Positions 54,441-64,000 of a stretch of DNA of 64,000 nt are shown here, one piece after another. The translations under genes were made by a program, and so were the position numbers. This DNA is from Actinomyces sp. B33 (GTDB taxonomy: Bacteria > Actinomycetota > Actinomycetes > Actinomycetales > Actinomycetaceae). The notes beneath the pieces are model-generated. The model was not told the origin of the DNA. It searched no databases and saw nothing but the letters and a program-made list of their open reading frames with translations. The stretch lies in contig NZ_JAMRYR010000002.1 of the NCBI RefSeq assembly GCF_028437565.1, positions 62,001 through 126,000 on the forward strand, in the 5' to 3' direction. Every line of letters begins with the position of its first letter. Position 1 is the first letter of the stretch.

Positions 54441-54744
54441 GGCGATGACGTGCGAGGAGTTCGAATCCCTCCTCTACGCCCTCGTCGACTGCGAGGAGTG
54501 CGAGGAGGTCCGCGCCCTCGTCGACGCCGGGGGCGTCGACGGGCCGTCTGCCACGGTCCGCGAGGCGATGCTCCGCCATATCGAGCGGTGCCCGCACTGC
54601 GCGGACGCGCTGGAGGCCGAACGGCGGGTGCGCTCCCTCCTGCGCCGCTGCTACGGGGAGCCCGCGCCCGACGGGCTGCGCGAACGCATCGTCGAGACGA
54701 TCACGCGCGTCTCGGTGAGGACGACCCTGCGGGTGATCGAGTGA
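54427..54744 (+). CDS. rsrA: Mycothiol-system anti-sigma factor RsrA
   Basis: The 105-residue protein is a zinc-containing anti-sigma factor: C9 near the N-terminus and the ZAS motif H51-x3-C55-x2-C58 (HIERCPHC) supply zinc ligands, and the disulfide that forms on oxidation frees SigR. Extra cysteines C22 and C25 in DCEEC may take part. It is translated with sigR through a 14-nt overlap, so the pair is made in step. This makes the cell a mycothiol user by inference from the family. Confidence 0.92.
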   Translation: MAINEAMTCEEFESLLYALVDCEECEEVRALVDAGGVDGPSATVREAMLRHIERCPHCADALEAERRVRSLLRRCYGEPAPDGLRERIVETITRVSVRTTLRVIE

Positions 54745-54793
54745 TCTTCGACGCCCGCGAGGGGCGCTCGTGGACGCGGCGGCGCGCGTATGC

Positions 54794-54799
54794 GAGACT
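54794..54799 (+). promoter_or_regulatory. Possible -10 element for bL37
   Basis: GAGACT, 34 nt before the ATG; GAGGAGG at 54822-54828 is a strong ribosome-binding site 5 nt before the ATG. Confidence 0.4.
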
Positions 54800-54833
54800 A
54801 GCGAGGTTGAATCCGACCGATGAGGAGGCCGAC

Positions 54834-54908
54834 ATGTCGAAGAGGGGCCGCAAGCGCCGCGACCGTCGTAAGAACGGCGCGAACCACGGCAAGCGTCCGA
54901 ACGCCTGA
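54834..54908 (+). CDS. 50S ribosomal protein bL37
   Basis: This is a 24-residue protein starting MSKRGRKRRDRRKN and ending GKRPNA, very rich in Lys and Arg. It is nearly identical to the small actinobacterial ribosomal protein bL37 (AURKAIP1/COX24-like), found in mycobacterial ribosome structures. GAGGAGG sits 5 nt before the ATG, and a perfect 13-bp hairpin follows 17 nt after the stop. It is too small for many annotation pipelines. Position after sigR-rsrA is common in actinobacteria. Confidence 0.9.
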   Translation: MSKRGRKRRDRRKNGANHGKRPNA

Positions 54909-54925
54909 GCCGAGACGAGCCGCGC

Positions 54926-54954
54926 AGGACCCGGTGACCGCGTCACCGGGTCCT
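54926..54954 (+). terminator. Strong hairpin terminator after bL37
   Basis: AGGACCCGGTGAC (54926-54938), loop CGC, GTCACCGGGTCCT (54942-54954): perfect 13-bp stem. A T-poor tail follows (CGCCTGTTCTC). Confidence 0.75.
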
Positions 54955-55030
54955 CGCCTGTTCTCCGGGCTTGTCGCGGGACCGGCCGAGGGGGCCGTCG
55001 CCAGCCGGTGACGGGGCGCCCGCCGGCCGC

Positions 55031-55723
55031 TCAGACTCCCCGCGCGAGGACCGAGTCGAGGTCGGCGACGCCGGTGCGCAGGGCGTACAGGACGAGTTGG
55101 ACGCGGTCGCGCGCCCCCGTCTTGACGAGCAGGTGCGACACGTGGGTCTTGATCGTCGGCATCGACACCCACAGCTGGTCGCACATCTCCTGGTTCGTCA
55201 GCCCCTGGGCGATGAGACCGAGGACCTCCAGCTCCCGGTCGGTCAGGTCGGGGGAGACGGGGTCGCGCCCGGCCTCCCGGTTCCGGGCGCCCTGCGGGGC
55301 CGGGGCCTCGCGCATCGCCCGGATCAGGCGGCGCGTCGGCCCCGGGGAGATCACCGAGTCCCCGGAGGCCACGGTGCGGATCGCGTCGACGAGGGCGGTC
55401 GGCGGCGTGTTCTTCAGGAGGAAGCCGGAGGCCCCCGCCTCGATGGCCCCGAGGACGTAGCCGTCGGTGTCGAAGGTCGTCAGGATGACGATCCTGCCGG
55501 GCAGGCCCCGGGAGACGAGACGCCGCGTCGCCTCCAGCCCATCGCACACGGGCATCTGGACGTCGAGGAGGACGACGTCGACGGGGGACAGGGCCGCGGA
55601 GTCGACGGCCTCGTGCCCGTCGCGGGCCTGCCAGACGACCTCCATGCCCTCCTGGGCGTCGAGGAGCATCGCCAGCCCCGCGGCGAACAGGGGCTCGTCA
55701 TCGGCCATGCCGATGCGGATCAT
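55031..55723 (-). CDS. NarL/LuxR-family response regulator
   Basis: The 230-residue protein has a receiver domain with DDEP (8-11), the phosphorylated Asp in VVLLDVQMPVCDG, Thr in ILTTFDTDGYV and Lys in GFLLKNTPP, then a LuxR-type HTH domain with LTDRELEVLGLIAQGLTNQEM and IKTHVSHLLVKTGARDRVQ. FDTDGYVLGAIEAGASGFLLK is the form seen in DesR/LiaR-like regulators. It overlaps the kinase gene by 4 nt, and together they are divergent from an ABC exporter that they probably control. Confidence 0.92.
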   Translation of the reverse strand: MIRIGMADDEPLFAAGLAMLLDAQEGMEVVWQARDGHEAVDSAALSPVDVVLLDVQMPVCDGLEATRRLVSRGLPGRIVILTTFDTDGYVLGAIEAGASGFLLKNTPPTALVDAIRTVASGDSVISPGPTRRLIRAMREAPAPQGARNREAGRDPVSPDLTDRELEVLGLIAQGLTNQEMCDQLWVSMPTIKTHVSHLLVKTGARDRVQLVLYALRTGVADLDSVLARGV

Positions 55724-57009
55724 CGTCCCGCCCCCTCGGCGCCGGGGCGACGGGCCGGCAGGTGGGCCCGCACGAGCCACCGCCCGTCGGGCCCGGGGGC
55801 GGATCGGCACTCGCCCCCCACGGCCTCGGCGCGCTCGCGCATCGTCCGCAGCCCCGCCCCGACCCGCCCGGGGCTCGCGTCGTCGTCGGACCGGGGCCCG
55901 GGGGCGGAGGAGACCGTCAGATCGAGCCCGTCGGCGTCCACCCGCAGGTCGACGAGGACGGGGCCGGCGCCATGGCGCACGGCGTTGGTCAGCGCCTCGT
56001 GGCAGATCCCCGAGGCCGCCGCGTCGACGGCTGCGGGGACGGCGGCCTCGGCGTCGACGCGCAGGCGCACGTCGACGCCCGCCGAGCGGACCCGGTCGAC
56101 GAGGGCGACGAGCCCGGCCGCCCCCGCTCGCGCGGGAGGATGCGCGCCGGATCCGGTCTGGCCGTCCCGGTGCGCGGGCGCGGAGTCCACGCCGGCGGTC
56201 GCCGAGGGGACGGGGGAGTCCTCGCGCAGCACGTCGACGAGGCGCCGCACGTCGTCGACGCCCACCCGGCTCAGCTCCCCGATGGTCGCCAGGGCGCCGT
56301 CGGCACGCGCCGGATCGGCGGCGAGCACCGCCCGGGCCCCCTCGGCCTGCATCCCGATGACCGCCAAGGAGTGCCCGAGGACGTCGTGGACGTCGCGGGC
56401 GATTCGCTGGCGCTCCTCGGCGACCGCGAGCCTGCGCCGGTCCTCCGCGTGCGCCGCGATCTCCTCGGCGCGTGCCACCGCCTGCTCGACCCGGTCGCGG
56501 GACCTGCGCCGATTGAGCCCCCACAGGTAGGCGGCGCCGATGAGGGACCACGCGGCGGCGAGGACGAGGAACAGGCGCGTCCACAGCGCCACCTCGTCGG
56601 AGAACAGCGGGGAGACCCGCAGCACCGTCGCCGCCGATCCGACGGCCATCACCGCCAGCAGCGCCCACGACCAGGGGCGGCCGATCCTCGATCCGATGGT
56701 CTCGGCGGCGACGAGGCACACGCCGACCGCCAGGAGAGACAAGGACTCGAAGACGACGAGGTGGGCGGCCAGCGCCGCCTCGACGACGACGACGCACACC
56801 AGCGGCAGGCGCGTGCGCACCGCGATCGCCGCGCAGCACACGAGGGTGAACCCCCAGAAGAAGGGGACGACCGCGTCCGGGCCGATCGCGGCGGCGAGGA
56901 CGGAGCCGTCGGGGGTGAAGGCGTGCGGGTTCATCGCGGTGACGACGCCGAGGAGTCCGGCGGTCACGAGGTCGGCGGTGCGCAGGCGGGGCAGTCGGGG
57001 CAGTGGCAC
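55720..57009 (-). CDS. Sensor histidine kinase (HisKA_3 type)
   Basis: The 429-residue kinase has about five transmembrane helices in its first 165 residues with little extracytoplasmic sequence, like antibiotic-sensing intramembrane kinases. A coiled linker follows, then HisKA_3 with RQRIARDVHDVLGHSLAVIGMQ (His in DVHD), and a HATPase domain with HEALTNAVRHG and GRVGAGLRTMRERAEAVGG. The start is GTG 57009, because a TAGCGT -10 element lies 7 nt upstream; an ATG at 57048 would precede that promoter. A Pro/Gly-rich insert sits between HisKA and HATPase. Confidence 0.9.
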   Translation of the reverse strand: MPLPRLPRLRTADLVTAGLLGVVTAMNPHAFTPDGSVLAAAIGPDAVVPFFWGFTLVCCAAIAVRTRLPLVCVVVVEAALAAHLVVFESLSLLAVGVCLVAAETIGSRIGRPWSWALLAVMAVGSAATVLRVSPLFSDEVALWTRLFLVLAAAWSLIGAAYLWGLNRRRSRDRVEQAVARAEEIAAHAEDRRRLAVAEERQRIARDVHDVLGHSLAVIGMQAEGARAVLAADPARADGALATIGELSRVGVDDVRRLVDVLREDSPVPSATAGVDSAPAHRDGQTGSGAHPPARAGAAGLVALVDRVRSAGVDVRLRVDAEAAVPAAVDAAASGICHEALTNAVRHGAGPVLVDLRVDADGLDLTVSSAPGPRSDDDASPGRVGAGLRTMRERAEAVGGECRSAPGPDGRWLVRAHLPARRPGAEGAGR

Positions 57010-57016
57010 GGGCCCC

Positions 57017-57022
57017 ACGCTA
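57017..57022 (-). promoter_or_regulatory. -10 element, leaderless histidine kinase operon
   Basis: Minus strand TAGCGT, 7 nt (GGGGCCC), GTG at 57009; the same hexamer and spacing as the RDD gene. Confidence 0.5.
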
Positions 57023-57137
57023 GCCGCATCCGGCTCCCTCCTCGTCATCCCCCGGTATGAGGAAGCGCCGAACGACGTTCGCAGGATCAGCCCGTCGTCC
57101 GATGCCCGCGGGCGCCGCACGGCGTTGGATCGAGGCC

Positions 57138-58088
57138 ATGAACGAACACGATGCAGCACCGGCGCCCGGCGCCCCCGCCCTGTCCACCCACGAACTGACG
57201 AAGGCCTTCGGGCCGACGAGAGTCGTCGACTCCCTCAACCTGACGATCCCCCGGGGAGCCATCTACGGCTTCATCGGCCCCAACGGGTCCGGCAAGTCGA
57301 CGACGATGAAGATGATCCTCGGCCTCCTCGACGCCACCTCCGGTCATGTCGAGGCCTTCGGCAGGCGCGTCGACCGGCGCTCCCTGCCGGCCCTCATGGC
57401 CAGAACCGGCTCGATGATCGAACAGCCCCCCGGCTACGGGCACCTCACCGGCGAGGAGAACCTGAGGATCGTCCAGCGCCTGCGCGGCCTGACGAACGCC
57501 GACGCCGACCGCGCCCTCGACCTCGTCGGCCTGACCGGTCACCGCCGCAAGCTCGTCAAGGCCTACTCGCTGGGCATGAAGCAGCGCCTGGGCATCGCCA
57601 TGGCCCTCGCCCACCGGCCCGATCTCCTCGTCCTCGACGAGCCGACCAACGGCCTCGACCCCGCCGGCATCGAGGACATGCGGGCCCTCATGCGGTCCCT
57701 GGCCTCCGAGGGCGTGACGATCATGGTGTCGAGCCACCTCCTCGACGAAATCGACCGGACCTGCAGCGTCCTGGGCATCCTCTCCGCCGGGCGCCTCGTC
57801 TTCCAGGGCACCCGCGCCGAGCTCATGTCCCGCTCCGTGCCCGACCTCGTCGTCGTCTCCTCCGACCCGCGCGTCGTCGCCGACCCCGCGACCCTCGCCG
57901 GCCTGGGCGCGCGCGTCCTGCCCGACGACGAGGGCGTGCGGCTCGCCGACCTCACGCGGGAGGCCGGCGCCGAGCTCGTCCGCCGACTGGCCGCCGCCGG
58001 CGTCGACGTGTACGAGGCCCGGCGCGCCGGGCGCAGCCTCGAAGAGGTCTTCATGGACCTCACCGGCCAGGAGGGGGGACTGCGATGA
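57138..58088 (+). CDS. ABC transporter ATP-binding protein (BcrA/lantibiotic-immunity type)
   Basis: The 316-residue ATPase has Walker A GPNGSGKST (near residue 46), signature YSLGMKQRLGIAMAL, Walker B LLVLDEPTNGLDP and the switch histidine in MVSSHLLDEID. The HRPDLLVLDEPTNGLDPAGI stretch and a C-terminal regulatory tail are usual for BcrA/NatA-type exporters that remove peptide antibiotics such as bacitracin or lantibiotics. The start at 57138 is chosen to give the common short N-terminus before STHELTKAFG; an upstream in-frame ATG at 57057 is less likely. The next gene overlaps by 4 nt. Confidence 0.9.
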   Translation: MNEHDAAPAPGAPALSTHELTKAFGPTRVVDSLNLTIPRGAIYGFIGPNGSGKSTTMKMILGLLDATSGHVEAFGRRVDRRSLPALMARTGSMIEQPPGYGHLTGEENLRIVQRLRGLTNADADRALDLVGLTGHRRKLVKAYSLGMKQRLGIAMALAHRPDLLVLDEPTNGLDPAGIEDMRALMRSLASEGVTIMVSSHLLDEIDRTCSVLGILSAGRLVFQGTRAELMSRSVPDLVVVSSDPRVVADPATLAGLGARVLPDDEGVRLADLTREAGAELVRRLAAAGVDVYEARRAGRSLEEVFMDLTGQEGGLR

Positions 58089-58870
58089 GAGCGCCGACGA
58101 CGCCCGTCCCCTCGACCGCGACCCTCCTGCGCGCCGAGGCCGCCAAGACCCGGCGCCTCCACCTGCCCCTGATCGTCGTCGTGTGCGTCGGCGTCATCTA
58201 CCTGCTCACCCTGCCGCTGCGAGCCTCCGACCGGGCCCGCCTCGACGACCCCGGGATATGGCTCAGCCTCCTCATGGGCTACACGATCATCAACGGCCTG
58301 ATCTCCCCGATCCTCATCGCCTTCGTCTCCTCGCGCCTCGTCGACGTCGAGCACGCCGGGCGCGGATGGACGCTCCACGCCACCCAGGGGGTCGGCGCCG
58401 GACGGCTGATGCGGATCAAGTTGACGATCCTCGCCCTGCTCCTCGCCTCGGCCGTCACGGCCCAGAGCCTCGTGTTCGTCGGCCTCGTCAAGGCCCTGGG
58501 GTGCTCCCAGCCCCTCGACGCGGGCCTGTGGGCCGGGTACACGGCGACCCTCATCGCCGTCGACCTGGCGCTCGCGGCCCTCCACGTCCTGCTGGCCGGC
58601 GCCGTCGACAACCAGGTCGTATGCGTCGGCATCGGCTTCATCGGCTCCCTCGCCGCCTTCTACATGTTCCTCTTCCCCTCCGCCGTCGCCCGCCTCCTGC
58701 CCTGGGGCTACTGGGCGATGATCTCGCGGACCTCGATGAGCCCGTCCGGCGACGGGTCGATCGTCCTCGTCGACCCCGACTGGGCGTGGATCGCCGGCTA
58801 CCTCCTCCTGTGCGCAGTCGTCTTCGCCGTCGCCTGCGCCCGATTCGACCGCAAGCAGGTGACCGCATGA
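58085..58870 (+). CDS. ABC transporter permease
   Basis: The 261-residue membrane protein starts with a short basic N-terminus containing LLRAEAAKTRRLHLPL, the E-x2-K-x2-R pattern of BcrB/LanE-type permeases, then about six transmembrane helices and the DVEHAGRGWTLHATQG loop between helices 2 and 3, also typical. It overlaps both neighbours by 4 nt. With the partner permease it would form the heterodimeric channel of a peptide-antibiotic exporter. Confidence 0.85.
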   Translation: MRAPTTPVPSTATLLRAEAAKTRRLHLPLIVVVCVGVIYLLTLPLRASDRARLDDPGIWLSLLMGYTIINGLISPILIAFVSSRLVDVEHAGRGWTLHATQGVGAGRLMRIKLTILALLLASAVTAQSLVFVGLVKALGCSQPLDAGLWAGYTATLIAVDLALAALHVLLAGAVDNQVVCVGIGFIGSLAAFYMFLFPSAVARLLPWGYWAMISRTSMSPSGDGSIVLVDPDWAWIAGYLLLCAVVFAVACARFDRKQVTA

Positions 58871-59652
58871 CCCCCGCATCCCGACCCGCGCCCCGGCCCT
58901 TCGCCCTCATCGGCGCCGAGCTCATCAAGCTGCGACGCAGCCCGGCCTGGCTCCTCGCCGCCCTCATCCCCGCGGCCGCCGTCCTCACCGGCGCGATCAA
59001 CTACTCCGGCAACTCCGGCCCCGGCGGATCCCTGGACCCGACGTGGGAGGACTACACGAGCCAGGTCACGCTCTTCTACGGCCTCGTCTTCGCCACCCTG
59101 ACGGTCAGCCTCATCGCCGCCTCCGTGTGGCGGCCCGAGCACCGGACGACCTCGTGGAACCTCGTCGCCTCCTCCGGGCACCCGCGCTGGGCGCTCGTCA
59201 CCGCCAAGACCCTCGTCATCGCCATGCCCCTGGCCCTCGCGCAAACCGTCTTCACCGTGCTGACCTGGATCTGTGGGACCTTCGTCTTCGACGTCGAGGG
59301 GACGATGCCCCCCGCCTTCGTCAGCGCGAACGCCATCGCCCTCGTCGCCGCCCTGCCCTTGATCGCCCTCCAGTCCGCCGTCGCCTCGCGTCTGCCGGCG
59401 TTCATCGCCTCCCCGGCCGTCGGCCTCGTCGGCGCGGTCATCGGGATCGGAGTCCTCGGCAAGGGGGCGCTCATCGTCCGCGTCTGGCCGCCGTCGCTGC
59501 TCACCCAGGCCCTCACCCTCGGGTCGTCCGCCCTGAGCGACGCCGGCACCCTCGACTGGGCGGGCGTCGCCCCCGTCCTGGCGGGAACGGCCGTCTCCGC
59601 CGTCGCGTGCTGGGGCGCGCTCGCCCTCGTCGGAGGCCCCCGGCGGGTCTGA
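58867..59652 (+). CDS. ABC transporter permease, second subunit
   Basis: This protein is also 261 residues long, with the related N-terminus FALIGAELIKLRRSPAWLL, six predicted transmembrane helices and the WRPEHRTTSWNLVASSGHPRW loop matching its partner's. It is thus a paralogue encoded in tandem. The LanE/LanG pair of lantibiotic immunity has the same layout. No structural lantibiotic gene is visible, which favours a resistance rather than an immunity role. Confidence 0.85.
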   Translation: MTPASRPAPRPFALIGAELIKLRRSPAWLLAALIPAAAVLTGAINYSGNSGPGGSLDPTWEDYTSQVTLFYGLVFATLTVSLIAASVWRPEHRTTSWNLVASSGHPRWALVTAKTLVIAMPLALAQTVFTVLTWICGTFVFDVEGTMPPAFVSANAIALVAALPLIALQSAVASRLPAFIASPAVGLVGAVIGIGVLGKGALIVRVWPPSLLTQALTLGSSALSDAGTLDWAGVAPVLAGTAVSAVACWGALALVGGPRRV

Positions 59653-59682
59653 CGGGAGCGCCCGGACGGGGGGGGACGGGGG

Positions 59683-60282
59683 TCAGCCGCGCGGCTCGGC
59701 CCCCGTCCACTCGTGCCAGCCCTGATGGAGGACGAGCCACGCCATGAGCGCGTAGCCCGACTGGCCCGGCAGCGTCATCCCCGACTCCGTGCGCGCCCGC
59801 GACGCCGCCATGTCCTCGAACCACTGGTCGTGGGCGACCAACGGGGTGAACACGTCGACGAAGGGCAGCCCCCGGCGCTCGCACACCTGGGCGCACGACG
59901 CCGACAGGGCCCTGAGCGCCCCCTGATCGACCCCCGCCAGGGGCGGCGGGCCGACGACGAAGCACGGGATCCCCAGGGCGGCCGCCCGATCCGTGATATT
60001 CGCCAGATTGAGGCGCGAGCGGGGCGACGACACGCCGGCGGGAACATCCGCCGCGCCGACCGCGACGACGAGTCCCCGAGTCCCCGAGGAGCCCAGGCGC
60101 AGAACAGCCTCGGACTCCCAGCGTGCCGACATGTCCCGCGTCGTCTCGCCGGGGACCGGCAGCGTCATGACATTCGTCGTCTCCTCGAAGACGCTGTGGG
60201 CGACGACCCGGCCGACCCACCCCAATCCCCGGGGATCCCCGGTGCCGGCCGTCAGCTCGTCGCCGATGACGCAGATCCGCAT
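59683..60282 (-). CDS. SGNH/GDSL-family hydrolase
   Basis: The 199-residue protein has block I MRICVIGDELTAGTGDPRG, in which the usual GDS Ser is replaced by Glu (GDE). Later come VVAVGAADV (block II-III region, Gly present but Asn of GxND absent) and a C-terminal region lacking a clear DxxH. Its fold is thus SGNH-like but the catalytic set looks incomplete, so esterase activity is uncertain. The ATG at 60282 is preferred over 60312 because TGGAGA lies 5 nt upstream and the family begins directly at the first strand. It is convergent with the ABC operon. Confidence 0.68.
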   Translation of the reverse strand: MRICVIGDELTAGTGDPRGLGWVGRVVAHSVFEETTNVMTLPVPGETTRDMSARWESEAVLRLGSSGTRGLVVAVGAADVPAGVSSPRSRLNLANITDRAAALGIPCFVVGPPPLAGVDQGALRALSASCAQVCERRGLPFVDVFTPLVAHDQWFEDMAASRARTESGMTLPGQSGYALMAWLVLHQGWHEWTGAEPRG

Positions 60283-60334
60283 CTCGTCTCCATTCGCGCG
60301 CAACACCCCCATGATCCCCCGAAGCCGACGCCCG

Positions 60335-60358
60335 CGCCCGCCGACACGTCGGCGGGCG
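60335..60358 (-). terminator. Hairpin directly after the kgd stop codon
   Basis: An 11-bp perfect stem, CGCCCGCCGAC (60335-60345) with GTCGGCGGGCG (60348-60358). Only two bases separate the arms, so the real loop is at least 4 nt. The stem begins at the base next to the kgd stop. Confidence 0.55.

Positions 60359-64000
<3,642 letters not shown>

Overview
The window is a very GC-rich, tightly packed actinobacterial chromosome segment. Diagnostic genes are WhiB, MtrA-MtrB-LpqB, the thiol-responsive SigR-RsrA pair, a fused Kgd 2-oxoglutarate enzyme, the tiny ribosomal protein bL37, and several actinobacterial families (DUF3499, DUF5719, TIGR03089, Rv3235-like, DUF6912). Together with a rhamnose polysaccharide cluster they suggest Actinomycetales, perhaps an Actinomyces/Schaalia relative. 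The taxonomic call is an inference from gene content. I saw no tRNA, rRNA, CRISPR array, transposase or prophage.

Region 1 (1-17322) is a cell-surface polysaccharide cluster. It encodes dTDP-L-rhamnose synthesis (rmlA, rmlB and a fused rmlC-rmlD), at least six glycosyltransferases, an NAD-dependent sugar epimerase/dehydratase, a DUF2304 + polyprenyl-phosphate GT2 + DUF2142 set, and the Wzm/Wzt ABC exporter, whose ATPase carries a C-terminal glycan-recognition domain. A large secreted cell-wall hydrolase with an amidase domain, glucan/choline-binding-like repeats and a muramidase-like domain lies inside it on the other strand.

Region 2 (17344-25913) is a conserved actinobacterial block: TIGR03089, WhiB2, a giant glycosyltransferase/membrane protein, DUF5719, a degenerate metallopeptidase, DUF3499, and the divergent RDD and SpoIIM-like membrane proteins. 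Region 3 (25948-31297) is a minus-strand MoxR/DUF58/DUF4350/DUF4129 membrane operon. Region 4 (31432-40253) runs mtrA-mtrB-lpqB, comF-like, hpf, secA. Region 5 (40261-44997) holds an Rv3235-like protein, a LysM membrane protein, small regulators, and an orphan CpaB/CpaE-like pair.

Region 6 (45002-54908) carries sbcC-sbcD, hisN, rsgA-aroA-DoxX, sigR-rsrA and bL37. Region 7 (55031-59652) is a two-component system divergent from a BcrAB/lantibiotic-type ABC exporter. Region 8 (59683-64000) is an SGNH hydrolase and kgd, which runs off the right edge.

The most striking signals are regulatory. A TANNNT-like -10 hexamer sits 6-8 nt before the start codon of at least seventeen starts, the architecture of leaderless mRNAs. 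The sigR locus shows a SigR-type promoter (GGGAAT-N18-GTT) placed just before an upstream in-frame ATG. It would make a 37-residue N-terminally extended SigR isoform, parallel to the Streptomyces SigR' feedback loop. The mtrA start is overlapped by a direct repeat that looks like an MtrA autoregulatory site. The hpf leader contains an exact 10-nt complement of the 16S anti-Shine-Dalgarno with no start codon at usable distance.
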